Shown here in pieces: positions 1 through 7,091 of a DNA stretch of 20,859 nt (position 1 is the first letter of the stretch; the number at the start of each line of letters is the position of its first letter). A program made the translations under genes and the position numbers. Under the pieces are notes generated by a model that was given only the letters and a program-made list of their open reading frames with translations, was not told the origin of the DNA and did no database searches. Source of the DNA: an uncultured Oscillochloris sp. (GTDB lineage: Bacteria > Chloroflexota > Chloroflexia > Chloroflexales > Chloroflexaceae); the NCBI GenBank assembly GCA_903877945.1, contig CAIRFY010000118.1:1-20859 (forward strand). Direction: 5' to 3'.

Positions 1-6
1 GAAGCC

Positions 7-209
7 ATTTTGGATTTTGGATTTCGGATTTTGGATTTTGGATTTTGGATTTTGGATTTTGGATTTCGGATTTTGGATTTCGGATTTTGGATTTTGGACT
101 TCGGATTTCGGATTTCGCAATTCGCAATTCGCAATTCGCAATTCGCAATTCGCAATTCACAATTCACATTTTGCATTTTGCATTTTGCATTTTGCATTTT
201 GCATTTTGC
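7..209. repeat. 29-unit heptad tandem array
   Basis: An uninterrupted 7-bp array (29 x 7 = 203 bp) without a register slip. Units 1-15 are ATTTTGG or ATTTCGG (one ACTTCGG), unit 16 is the hybrid ATTTCGC, units 17-21 are AATTCGC, 22-23 are AATTCAC and 24-29 are ATTTTGC. It ends immediately before the stop codon of the minus-strand gene that follows. Because 7 is not a multiple of 3, all three plus frames read as open heptapeptide repeats; these are not taken as genes. Cyanobacterial heptanucleotide STRR repeats are a general parallel, not a demonstrated relative. Confidence 0.95.
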
Positions 210-210
210 A

Positions 211-633
211 TCACTCCCTCACCACCTGCACGTTCGTATCCCCGGCAAGCATGCTCAGCACAGTGGCGACAATAGAGATCACTAGGCCACCGAAGAAGGC
301 CGGCCAGAACCCGGCGACGTGAAACTGGATGTTGAGCTGGTCGGCCAGGGCCGAGGTGAGGCCGAGCATGGCGGCGTTGATCACCAGGCCGAACAACCCC
401 AGGGTGAGCAGCACCAGCGGGCAGGTAAGCATGTAGATCAGCGGGCGCAGCAGGGCGTTGAGCAGCCCGAAGACCAGGGCCACCACGCCGATCTGCCAGC
501 CTGGCCCGCTGAAGTCGATCCCCGGCACCAGCCAGATGGCGGCGAAGATCGCCAGACTGCTGATCAGCCAGCGCAGGGTGATCCGCTGCCAGGGCGGGCG
601 CTGGTCAACTGGCAGTATTGGTTGATTTTGCAT
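211..633 (-). CDS. Phage holin family 4-like membrane protein (PF04020, YvlD-like)
   Basis: A 140-residue integral membrane protein of the PF04020 group, named from mycobacteriophage holins but mostly chromosomal and of unknown function. About four hydrophobic helices lie near residues 18-38, 44-64, 66-95 and 106-130. The second and third flank FGLLNALLRPLIYMLTCPL, the N-x-x-x-R-P signature typical of the family. The ATG at 633 is preferred over an in-frame GTG at 645 because the GGAGG ribosome site lies inside that GTG context, 5 nt before the ATG. The stop codon touches the heptad array. It is divergent from the methyltransferase, with a 90-bp gap. Family assignment is good; a lytic role is not implied. 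Confidence 0.85.
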   Translation of the reverse strand: MQNQPILPVDQRPPWQRITLRWLISSLAIFAAIWLVPGIDFSGPGWQIGVVALVFGLLNALLRPLIYMLTCPLVLLTLGLFGLVINAAMLGLTSALADQLNIQFHVAGFWPAFFGGLVISIVATVLSMLAGDTNVQVVRE

Positions 634-723
634 AGGTACCTCCACCTGTATGATACTATAGCCGCCGGTTAGGCGCTCACGCCCTGACCAGCGGCACTTC
701 TATTTGGAGGGACAGCCCCTGAT

Positions 724-1500
724 ATGGCACAGAATACCCAAGCTCTCTTCGCCACGGTGGCCCGCAGCGCCGAGGCCGACGGCAAGGCGGCCTACTTTCG
801 GCTGCACCGTCACCGCTTCGCCGCCATGCTGGGGGCGATCTCGGCCCCACGCGGGGCCAGCGTGCTGGAGGTGGGCGTCACCCCCGGCCACTTCACCGAA
901 CTGCTCGTCCAGTCGGGCTATCGGGTCAGCGGGGCAGACCTCGACCCGTTCACGCGCAAGGCTCTCTGGGATCGGCTGGGCGTCGAGGTGCGCCAGGTAA
1001 ATCTGGAGCGCGAGGCCATCCCCTTCCCCGACGAGTCGTTCGACCAGGTGGTCTTTTCCGAGGTGATCGAGCACCTGGTCTATTCACCACTGCCGGTGCT
1101 GCGCGAGTTCCGCCGCGTGCTGCGGCCCGGCGGGCGGCTGCTGATCACCACGCCCAACGAGATCTACTTCAAGAGCCGGATGCGCGGAATCCTGCGCATG
1201 CTGCTCTGGCAGAGCCTACTCACTCGCGACGAGTTCCGCCACCAGATGCGCCTGGAAGGTGATCATCGCTACACCACCCACAGCCGCACCTACACCATGG
1301 GCGAGCTGAGTTGGCTGATCGAGCAGGCCGGTTTCCGCGTGGTGCGTCGTCAGTACGAGGCTCCCTGGGAGCGGGTTGGCCTGGAGGCCGGGCGTCTGCG
1401 TACCCACCCCCTACGCGTGCTGATCAAGGGCGCGTTCTACGCCCTGACCGCACTCGTCCCGCCCATACGCTCGATGCTCCTGGTGGTTGGGGAAAGGTAG
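724..1500 (+). CDS. Class I SAM-dependent methyltransferase
   Basis: A 258-residue protein with a Rossmann methyltransferase core. The glycine-rich SAM loop is VLEVGVTPG (47-55), with acidic residues at D72/D74 ending strand 2. The motif FDQVVFSEVIEHL (106-118) and LRPGG (133-137) are typical of the Methyltransf_11 group. The C-terminal 110 residues are basic with a hydrophobic tail (about 230-255), as in methyltransferases of surface-glycan or lipid pathways; the substrate is unknown. A GGAGGG site lies 12 nt before the ATG, a rather long spacing. No downstream partner exists in the same operon: a repeat island of 364 bp follows. Class assignment is firm, substrate unassigned. Confidence 0.88.
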   Translation: MAQNTQALFATVARSAEADGKAAYFRLHRHRFAAMLGAISAPRGASVLEVGVTPGHFTELLVQSGYRVSGADLDPFTRKALWDRLGVEVRQVNLEREAIPFPDESFDQVVFSEVIEHLVYSPLPVLREFRRVLRPGGRLLITTPNEIYFKSRMRGILRMLLWQSLLTRDEFRHQMRLEGDHRYTTHSRTYTMGELSWLIEQAGFRVVRRQYEAPWERVGLEAGRLRTHPLRVLIKGAFYALTALVPPIRSMLLVVGER

Positions 1501-1505
1501 CGTGT

Positions 1506-1519
1506 GATTTTGGATTTTA
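1506..1519. repeat. Two-unit heptad relic
   Basis: Two heptads, GATTTTG and GATTTTA, start 5 bp after the methyltransferase stop codon. They match the phase and spelling of the units in the 7-209 array. Confidence 0.5.
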
Positions 1520-1526
1520 GGCAATA

Positions 1527-1655
1527 GACATGGTTTCAGGTGCCGGGTTTCAGCTTTACAGTTTGGCGAGGATGCGAGGATGCGACAAGGCGATGCTATC
1601 GCATCCTCGCGTCCTCGCGTCTCCGCCACACTGTAAAGCTGTTCTGAACCATGTC
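1527..1655. repeat. Long-hairpin repeat with GCTTTACAGT ends
   Basis: An inverted-repeat unit of about 129 bp. The outer arms are GACATGGTT...GCTTTACAGTTTGGCG on the left and the reverse complement of that pattern on the right (CCGCCACACTGTAAAGC...GAACCATGTC). The inner stem pairs 1566-1585 with 1599-1618 (19 of 20 bp, 13-nt loop) and is built of GGATGCGA-type units. Related copies are at 9433-9560, 12838-12879 and 17778-17975. No T-run follows, so it is not a classical terminator. Confidence 0.85.
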
Positions 1656-1773
1656 ATACCGCAAAACTCGCCCTGTCACGCTGAGCGAAGCGTCCCAGCA
1701 GCCCAAATTGCGGTCGGGACGCTTCGCTTCGCTCAGCGTGACAGGTCTCACGGCGTTACTTCTGCGGTATTGC
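1655..1773. repeat. MITE-like palindromic element, copy 1
   Basis: The right end (1753-1772) is the terminal sequence that reads CAATACCGCAGAAGTAACGC on the minus strand. The left end (about 1655-1671) is a decayed version, CATACCGCAAAACTCGC. The core has two inverted arms, 1675-1696 and 1716-1742, each able to form its own ACGCT/AGCGT hairpin. The left arm lacks one 5-bp GCGAA unit. It abuts the perfect heptad array on the right. Confidence 0.8.
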
Positions 1774-1774
1774 C

Positions 1775-1844
1775 ATTTTGCATTTTGCATTTTGCATTTT
1801 GCATTTTGCATTTTGCATTTTGCATTTTGCATTTTGCATTTTGC
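1775..1844. repeat. Ten perfect ATTTTGC heptads
   Basis: Ten identical 7-bp units in one register, ending 20 bp before the ABC permease start codon. The flanks, TATTGCC on the left and ATTGTAAA on the right, reappear at 12988-13004 with no array between them. The open frames that read through it (HFAFCIL repeats) are artefacts. Confidence 0.95.
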
Positions 1845-1864
1845 ATTGTAAACCGGGGTGTACG

Positions 1865-2902
1865 ATGTCTGAAACAGACCAGGCGCTCGATGGCCAGATA
1901 GTCGCCAGCAGCGTGTCCACCCTGTCGGAGCAGCTCACCACGGGCGTTGCGGTCAAGCCACGCACCCTGCTGGGCGATGCTTGGCGCCGCTTCCGCAAGC
2001 ACCGGCTGGCCATGTTTGGGGTGGCCACGCTGCTTTTCTTCGGGCTATCTGTCACTCTCGGCCCGCTGGGCTACCAGGGCTACCTGCTGAATCAGCTTGC
2101 GCAAGAGGGGATGCCTATCACGAACCCGCATCCCGACCTGCGTACATTAGTTGACCACCTCGACTTCCTCTCCCTCATGACCCCGCCCAACAGCATCCAC
2201 CCGTTCGGCACCGACGACCTCGGACGCGACTTGCTGGCCCGCAGCATGTACGGCGGGCGGGTGTCGCTTGCGGTCGGTTTTGTCGCCATGATCATCGCCA
2301 TCTCGCTTGGCACGCTGATCGGCGCTATAGCCGGGTTTTTCGGCGGCCTGATCGACCAAATCCTTATGCGCGTCACCGACCTGTTCCTCTCGCTGCCTGG
2401 AATCCCCTTCATCCTGCTCACGGTCTACCTCTTCCGCGAGCCCGTGATCATGGCGATGGGCTCGCCCGAGGCCGGGATTTTTATGATTGTGGTGACGGTG
2501 ATCGGCTGTCTGGCCTGGATGCAGACGGCCCGCATTGTGCGCGCATCGTTCCTTTCGCTCAAGGAGAAAGAGTTTGTTGAGGCCGCCATCGCCCTTGGCG
2601 TGGGCACGTGGGCGATTATGTTCCGGCATATCCTGCCCAACGCAATTGGCCCGATCATTGTCGCGGCCACCCTTGAGGTTGGCAACGCGATCATCACCGA
2701 ATCGACACTCTCCTTCCTCGGCGTCGGCTTCCCGCCCGACACGCCAACGTGGGGCCGACTCGTCACCGATGGCAGCCAGTACCTCCAGGCCGCGCCCTGG
2801 CTCGCTCTCTTCCCCGGCGCTCTGATCTTTCTCACCGTGCTGAGCATCAACTTTCTGGGCGACGGCCTGCGTGACGCCCTCGATCCGCGCTCGCGGCTGT
2901 AG
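1865..2902 (+). CDS. ABC transporter permease, OppC/DppC type
   Basis: A 345-residue inner-membrane permease of the peptide/nickel (DppC/OppC) family. After an N-terminal cytoplasmic region and helix 1 (about 48-68) comes HPFGTDDLGRDLLARSMYGGR (112-132), a family signature. The ATPase-contacting EAA loop is EAAIALGVGTWAIMFRHILP (239-258). ESTLSFLGVGFPPDTPTWG (279-297) and the C-terminal LDPRSRL are also typical. The start is set at MSETDQ, because the longer open frame only runs into the heptad array; the ribosome site (GGGGTG) is weak. The DppB-type partner, binding protein and ATPases are not adjacent, so it is an orphan here. Substrate unknown. Confidence 0.92.
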   Translation: MSETDQALDGQIVASSVSTLSEQLTTGVAVKPRTLLGDAWRRFRKHRLAMFGVATLLFFGLSVTLGPLGYQGYLLNQLAQEGMPITNPHPDLRTLVDHLDFLSLMTPPNSIHPFGTDDLGRDLLARSMYGGRVSLAVGFVAMIIAISLGTLIGAIAGFFGGLIDQILMRVTDLFLSLPGIPFILLTVYLFREPVIMAMGSPEAGIFMIVVTVIGCLAWMQTARIVRASFLSLKEKEFVEAAIALGVGTWAIMFRHILPNAIGPIIVAATLEVGNAIITESTLSFLGVGFPPDTPTWGRLVTDGSQYLQAAPWLALFPGALIFLTVLSINFLGDGLRDALDPRSRL

Positions 2903-3133
2903 GCACAGGGGTTAGGGGCCAGGGGTCGTGCATTTCTCAGAACTGATGCAAAGTCACCCTCCGGCCCTCACCCCCTGCCCCTCTCCCTCACGGGGAGAGG
3001 GGGCTGGGGGGTGAGGGCTGATCGGCGACAAACTGTAAAGTACCTGCGAACCATCCCTAACCGACACTACTGCGTTTCTTGCGCGGTATAGTCTGTAGAA
3101 TCGACACCTGACACCTAAAACCCAAAGCCCGCC
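2903..3133. repeat. Repeat-bearing spacer
   Basis: No gene is seen. An imperfect hairpin pairs CCCTCACCCCCTGCCCCTC (from 2965) with the G-rich right arm 2992-3017. At 3072-3091, GCGTTTCTTGCGCGGTATAG matches the terminal repeat of the MITE-like family at 16 of 20 positions, a probable relic end. CGACACCTGACACCT near 3104-3118 resembles text beside the BcsB-like gene stop (about 13019-13030). Confidence 0.6.
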
Positions 3134-4294
3134 ATGCCAACCCACCAAGCCAACTGCACACCACAGGCCGGAAACCACCGTCTTCGCCTCGGCCTCGTTA
3201 TCGTGGCCTGCCTCCTTGGTGTTGGCTACGCCCTGGCGGGCCAGGGCGTGATCGACATCAGCCGCGTCGGCATCGGCCCCACGGCGGCTAGTCCAAGGCC
3301 AGGCTCCGCCGCAGACGCGATCCAGATCTTCTTCACCACGCCGAGCCTGGTCTACCCCGATGTGGCGAAGAACCGTAGCCCGGCGCCCTACGAGCATGCG
3401 ATCATCGCCGACATCGACGCCGCCACCCGCAGCGTTGACATGGCTACCTACGAGTACAACCTCACCAGCGTCGCCGACGCCCTTGTGCGCGCTAGGCGGC
3501 GCGGCGTGAAGGTGCGTGTCGCCCTTGACCGCGAGAACCTCGACGACCCTACGATGGCCCAGTGGGCCGGTGCCGCCCAGGATGCCAAGATCCCGGTGAC
3601 GTGGGAGCAAACTGACGCCTTCATGCACAGCAAGTTTATCATCGTGGACGCGAAGGTGGTCTGGACAGGCTCGTGGAATGCGACGAACAACGACACCTAT
3701 CGCAATAATAACAACCTGCTGCGGATCACCGCGCCTGCGCTCGTCGCCAACTACCAGGCCGAGTTCGCCCAGATGGCTGCCAGTCGCTTTGGCACCAGCA
3801 AGACGCCCCAGACGCCGAACCCTAACGTGAGGATCGGTGGCGTGGCCGTTGAGAACTACTTTACGCCCAGTGACAGCGTCAGCCCACACATCATTGATCG
3901 GATCAGCCAGGCCCGCCGGAGCGTCGATTTCCTGGCCTTCTCCTTTACCAGCGACGCTATCGGCGACGCGATGATCGCTCGCCAAAAGGCCGGTGTGCCC
4001 GTGCGCGGCGTCTTCGAGCAGCGCAACGCCGGGGGTATTGGTAGCGAGTACCCGCGTCTCCAACACGCCAAGGTAGATGTGCTCAGCGATGGCAACTGCT
4101 ACACGATGCACCATAAGGTGATCATCATTGATCAGCGCGTGGTGATCACCGGCTCGTATAACTTTACTAGCCGCGCCGAGAGCGTGAATGATGAGAACCT
4201 GCTGATCATCGAAGACCCGACAATTGCCACGCTCTACATGGACGAGTTTGCACGTGTCTACGCCCAGGCCCAGAACCCCGTTGCGTGTCGCTAG
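3134..4294 (+). CDS. Phospholipase D-like protein with two HKD motifs
   Basis: A 386-residue protein with an N-terminal hydrophobic segment (about 18-36) that would act as signal peptide or membrane anchor, placing the enzyme outside the membrane. Two HxKxxxxD motifs are present: MHSKFIIVD (H165, K167, D172), followed by WTGSWN, and MHHKVIIID (H326, K328, D333), followed by ITGSYN. This is the complete bilobal active site of the PLD superfamily, whose members cleave phosphodiesters in lipids or nucleic acids. The pattern resembles the Nuc/PLDc_2 group. The native substrate cannot be told. No strong ribosome site precedes the ATG. A perfect 17-bp hairpin lies downstream. Confidence 0.9.
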   Translation: MPTHQANCTPQAGNHRLRLGLVIVACLLGVGYALAGQGVIDISRVGIGPTAASPRPGSAADAIQIFFTTPSLVYPDVAKNRSPAPYEHAIIADIDAATRSVDMATYEYNLTSVADALVRARRRGVKVRVALDRENLDDPTMAQWAGAAQDAKIPVTWEQTDAFMHSKFIIVDAKVVWTGSWNATNNDTYRNNNNLLRITAPALVANYQAEFAQMAASRFGTSKTPQTPNPNVRIGGVAVENYFTPSDSVSPHIIDRISQARRSVDFLAFSFTSDAIGDAMIARQKAGVPVRGVFEQRNAGGIGSEYPRLQHAKVDVLSDGNCYTMHHKVIIIDQRVVITGSYNFTSRAESVNDENLLIIEDPTIATLYMDEFARVYAQAQNPVACR

Positions 4295-4334
4295 TACGAC
4301 AACGAGGATTCCTCGATTTACGGCCATAGAAAGA

Positions 4335-4375
4335 CACAGAAGCACACAGAACTATTTTTTCTGTGTGCTTCTGTG
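4335..4375. terminator. Perfect 17-bp hairpin after the PLD gene
   Basis: The left arm 4335-4351 pairs perfectly with 4359-4375 across a 7-nt loop (CTATTTT). It lies 40 bp after the PLD stop codon and could end that transcript. The T-run is in the loop rather than after the stem, so intrinsic termination is uncertain; it may equally be a dispersed palindrome. Confidence 0.4.
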
Positions 4376-4456
4376 GCAAAATGTCGTTGTAGTAAGAGAA
4401 GGAGCGAGAATTTGCGCCCGTAGACCCTCGCTCAATCAGAGTAGCCGGCAGCCCCT

Positions 4457-4645
4457 ATGCAACAGATGATCTTCCTCGTACTCGGAACCTGCATCGTACT
4501 GTTCATCCTCTGGCTGATCACACAGTTCCTCGATCAGGAGAGCGGCTATGGCCTGTACGTCTCGCTCATCCTCTTCAGCATCCTCATCTTCATGCTGGCA
4601 ATACTGATGGCATCATCGATCAGTATTGTCATCTTTCACACCTGA
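4457..4645 (+). CDS. Possible small membrane protein
   Basis: A 62-residue open frame with two clear hydrophobic stretches (about 4-24 and 33-58) separated by a polar FLDQESGYG turn, so a helical hairpin is predicted. I do not recognise a family. It starts with ATG without a convincing ribosome site. It lies 162 bp after the PLD gene on the same strand. The lack of low-complexity sequence and the sensible topology support it, but its short length leaves chance possible. Confidence 0.4.
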   Translation: MQQMIFLVLGTCIVLFILWLITQFLDQESGYGLYVSLILFSILIFMLAILMASSISIVIFHT

Positions 4646-4712
4646 GTCACAGTGCCTGGGGCTACGCATCTACCGCACCAGCATTTCCTTAATTGTGTCC
4701 CCTACAGATTTG

Positions 4713-5375
4713 TCACGCCCCAACTGTATGAGAAGAGATCTCACTATTCAGCACGTGGCGCGTCTGCGGAGCGATATCGGGTGGCATGGTGCGCAGATCT
4801 GTCGCCAGGCGATCAAGGTCGGCCAGCGTATCTAGGGTGTACCACGCGGGGAGCTGCGCCACCCGCAGGCCGTGGGTTGCCGCAGCGATACACAGGTCGT
4901 CAGGCGGATCATCGCTGCCGGGCAAGGTGCGCAGGAGGGCGGGGTGTGCAGCCCGCAGGCCGATGAGGTACCAGCCCCGCGTTTCTCCTGGGCCAACCAC
5001 CAGATCGGCATCACCCTCTAGGTGGGTCAAGGCGTCCCGCAGACGCCAGATCGGCAGATGCGGCATGTCGCCGCCAAATAGCACCACCGGGCCATCGCTG
5101 AGTGCCTCGGAGAGGATACTCATCAGGGAGGCAGGAGAGAGATCGGGCAACAGGATAATCCTTGGGCCAGCAAGAGCCTGTAGCCGAACCACCAGACCTG
5201 AGTCCACCTGGGCTATGACGCTCAGCCGTGCCCCATACGCCTGGCCGGCCAGGGCGAGGCTGTCGTCCAAAAAGGCGGCATAGATATCGGAATCAGCGCC
5301 AGAGTATCGATTCAGATCGTCAAACGTCGGTCGAACGGTCGGATCATGGGCGAGGATAATGAATATGTGTGCCAT
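4713..5375 (-). CDS. DUF2064 / TIGR04282-like GT-A fold protein
   Basis: A 220-residue protein resembling the DUF2064 group of nucleotide-sugar-transferase-fold enzymes, which includes proteins annotated in arsenosugar biosynthesis. Visible signatures are GGDMPHLP (101-108, the usual G-D-x-P metal/nucleotide site), DLVVGPGETRGWYLIGL (124-140) and the closing WYTLDTLADLDRL (178-190). The N-terminus (AHDPTVRPTFDDL, 9-21) does not show the P-x-P-G-x-V-K-T-R-L loop usual in the family, so donor binding may differ or be lost. A promoter-like sequence lies about 100 bp upstream. The exact reaction is unknown. Confidence 0.78.
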   Translation of the reverse strand: MAHIFIILAHDPTVRPTFDDLNRYSGADSDIYAAFLDDSLALAGQAYGARLSVIAQVDSGLVVRLQALAGPRIILLPDLSPASLMSILSEALSDGPVVLFGGDMPHLPIWRLRDALTHLEGDADLVVGPGETRGWYLIGLRAAHPALLRTLPGSDDPPDDLCIAAATHGLRVAQLPAWYTLDTLADLDRLATDLRTMPPDIAPQTRHVLNSEISSHTVGA

Positions 5376-5477
5376 GGTTTTAGAGATCAGACCTCAGCAG
5401 CGGTGAAGGTGATCAACGACGATTGGTTGGATGGGCGAATGTATCTGATGAGAGAAACAGGCGCACGTATAAGGTAA

Positions 5478-5506
5478 AGAATACGACATAAATTAAAAAT
5501 TGTAAA
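5478..5506 (-). promoter_or_regulatory. Candidate promoter of the DUF2064 gene
   Basis: On the minus strand, TTTACA (5501-5506) and TATTCT (5478-5483) are separated by exactly 17 bp in an AT-rich patch. The expected start of transcription near 5471 leaves a leader of about 95 nt. The rest of the 5376-5548 gap shows nothing else. Confidence 0.5.
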
Positions 5507-5548
5507 AAAATGGGCAAAGGCGCTGGCGACTGAGGGTGAAGGTTGAGA

Positions 5549-5893
5549 TTACCCTTTGACTGACCCAGCCAGCAGGCCGCGCACGAAGTAGCGCTGCAGC
5601 GAGAAAAAGACGGTCAGCGGGATAAGCATGGTGATGAAGGCTCCCGCCGTGAGCAGATGCCAGTCCTGCCCGCGTGAGCCGACCATATCGGCCAGGCGCA
5701 TGGTCAGCACCTGCACGTTCGGCTGGGCACCGATGAAGACCAGGGCTACCAAGTAATCGTTCCAGACCCAGAGGAACTGGAAGATTGCGAACGAGGCCAG
5801 GGCGGGCATCGAGAGTGGCAGGATGAGCTGGGTACACAAAGCTACACCGAGAAGCGTGTCGTGACAGACTGCGCGATCAGCGCAGGACGGATC
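5549..5893 (-). pseudogene. C-terminal remnant of a MalG-type sugar ABC permease
   Basis: The last ~90 codons match the C-terminus of carbohydrate permeases (MalG/UgpE type): LILPLSMPALASFAIFQFLWVWNDYL is the second half of the EAA loop and next helix, and the protein ends RYFVRGLLAGSVKG, the family's usual tail. The preceding two-thirds, including the first EAA residues and four helices, is absent. Upstream codons (VVDPSCADRAVCHDTLLGVALCT) are not permease-like. A strong AAAGGAGG site near 5902-5909 sits before GTG codons, probably the leftover leader of a deleted gene. It lies just downstream of lacI, where a repressor-controlled sugar transporter would be expected. Confidence 0.8.
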
Positions 5894-5910
5894 GACCACC
5901 ACCTCCTTTC

Positions 5911-5945
5911 GATTGCAGATTGAAGATTGGAGATTGGAGATTGCG
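5911..5945. repeat. Five GATTGNN heptads
   Basis: GATTGCA, GATTGAA, GATTGGA, GATTGGA and GATTGCG lie in strict 7-bp register, 14 bp after the lacI stop codon. GATTGC...GCAATC (5939-5954) adds a short hairpin. This sits at the junction with the transporter remnant. Confidence 0.8.
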
Positions 5946-5959
5946 GCTGCAATCAGCAA

Positions 5960-6970
5960 TCATCCAATTGATCCCGTCGTGCCCCGCATGACCAGTTCAA
6001 TCGGCAGCACCTCAGACTGTGGCCCCAGGTTCTCGTCGCCGATTATGCGTAGCAACAAATCGACGCCGCGCTGCCCGCTCATAAAAAGTGGTTGGCGCAC
6101 GGTGGTCAGGCCAAGGTACTCGGCCACATCAATGTCATCAAACCCGATGATCGAGAGGTCGGCGGGAACCCGCAGCCCCAGATCGCGCGCGGCCTCAAGC
6201 ACCCCCATCGCCTGCGTGTCGCTTGCGGCAAAGATAGCTGTCGGTGGTTCAGGAAGCTGAAGCAGATTGCGTGTAAGAATCCGAGCCTCAAAGCGGCCAT
6301 GAACTCCATAGCACTGATACTCGGGCCGCCGCACAACTCCGGCGGCGTCAAGCGCCCGCATATAGCCGATGTGTCGGTCACGGCTACTGGTGAAGTTGAA
6401 GGCCCGCGCCTCGTCAATGGAGTCGCCCGCAAACCCGATCCGCTGGTGGCCCAGATCGATGAGGTGCCGCACTGCCAACTCGCCACCGTAGACATCGTCA
6501 ATCCGAACGCCGGAGATCCCCTCCGCCACGGTGTCGATCAGCACCACGGGCGTCCCCGCCTCTTGCAGGGCCAGCACCTCATCCTCACGCGGGGTCAGCG
6601 ACATGATCAACACCCCGTCGGAGCGGTCGTGACACGAGATGTTGCGGATGCACGCATCGCGTCGGGCGACCGTCTCCACATTAAAGACCACCAGGCTATA
6701 GCCGCTGATCGTAAGTTGGGATTCAATACCGCGCAGCCGCTCAACCACCGACGGGCGGGTGAAGAACGGGGCGATAGCAGAGACGGTGAAGGTTTTGCCC
6801 GAGGCGAAGCTACGGGCGATCTGGCTTGGGGAATAGCGAAGCTCGGTGATCGCAGTGAGGACACGATTGCGCGTGATCGGGCTGACCAGGGGGCTGTTAT
6901 TCAGCACTCGTGAGACGGTGCCGAGACCAACGCCTGCCTGGCGTGCCACGTCGCGAATCGTTGCCGCCAT
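5960..6970 (-). CDS. LacI family transcriptional repressor
   Basis: A 336-residue regulator. The DNA-binding helix-turn-helix is at residues 4-25 (TIRDVARQAGVGLGTVSRVLNN pattern), followed by the hinge region RYSPSQIARSFASGKT (45-60) and a periplasmic-binding-protein-like effector domain with FDDIDVAEYLGLTTVRQP near 270-290. Members normally sense a sugar. The ATG at 6970 is chosen because AAGGAGG (6975-6981) is 4 nt away; the GTG directly before it is only 1 nt from the site. A sigma-70 promoter and a palindromic operator upstream suggest autorepression. The only transporter piece downstream is a permease remnant, so its regulon here appears lost. Confidence 0.95.
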   Translation of the reverse strand: MAATIRDVARQAGVGLGTVSRVLNNSPLVSPITRNRVLTAITELRYSPSQIARSFASGKTFTVSAIAPFFTRPSVVERLRGIESQLTISGYSLVVFNVETVARRDACIRNISCHDRSDGVLIMSLTPREDEVLALQEAGTPVVLIDTVAEGISGVRIDDVYGGELAVRHLIDLGHQRIGFAGDSIDEARAFNFTSSRDRHIGYMRALDAAGVVRRPEYQCYGVHGRFEARILTRNLLQLPEPPTAIFAASDTQAMGVLEAARDLGLRVPADLSIIGFDDIDVAEYLGLTTVRQPLFMSGQRGVDLLLRIIGDENLGPQSEVLPIELVMRGTTGSIG

Positions 6971-7028
6971 CACACCTCCTTGTGTGTTGCGCCCGTCGAT
7001 GAGATCTGTCCGATAGGGTTGTGGGCAG

Positions 7029-7042
7029 TGGAACTAGTTCCA
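7029..7042. promoter_or_regulatory. Palindromic operator, probable LacI-family site
   Basis: TGGAACTAGTTCCA is a perfect 14-bp palindrome that touches the -10 box and covers the expected start of lacI transcription. Position and symmetry fit LacI-family autorepression. The central bases are TA rather than the common CG, so binding is inferred. Confidence 0.7.
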
Positions 7043-7069
7043 TAGTAGCAGATATTTTTTGACTGTCAA
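7042..7069 (-). promoter_or_regulatory. lacI promoter
   Basis: On the minus strand, a perfect -35 TTGACA (7064-7069), a 16-bp spacer and TACTAT (7042-7047) form a good sigma-70 promoter. Transcription would start near 7035, inside the operator palindrome, leaving a leader of about 65 nt. Confidence 0.75.
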
Positions 7070-7074
7070 GATCG

Positions 7075-7083
7075 TGGTATGAT
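7075..7083 (+). promoter_or_regulatory. Extended -10 box for a near-leaderless transcript
   Basis: TGGTATGAT is an extended -10 (TGN-TATGAT) ending 8 bp before the ATG of the glycosyltransferase gene. There is no ribosome site before that ATG, so the transcript would be leaderless or nearly so. Confidence 0.45.
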
Positions 7084-7091
7084 CCGCGCTG

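Noticed and set aside
10..322. Three overlapping plus-strand open frames rich in DFGFWIL and FAIRNSQ repeats
   Set aside because: They are translations of the 7-bp array in all three frames and have no ribosome site.
622..654. Promoter for the methyltransferase (TTGATT and TATGAT)
   Set aside because: The spacing of 21 bp is outside the normal range, and the boxes overlap the start of the divergent gene.
7..1844. CRISPR array
   Set aside because: Repeats are 7 bp and directly contiguous, with no spacers.
1748..2055. Minus-strand frames with KCKMQNA repeats
   Set aside because: Translation of the ATTTTGC array read backwards, then antisense of the permease gene.
2954..4345. 463-residue minus-strand frame opposite the phospholipase D gene
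   Set aside because: It is antisense to a gene with two intact HKD motifs, shows no family features, and is explained by high GC content.
5493..5837. 114-residue minus-strand frame over the permease remnant
   Set aside because: The other frame carries the recognisable MalG C-terminus; this one shows no family features.
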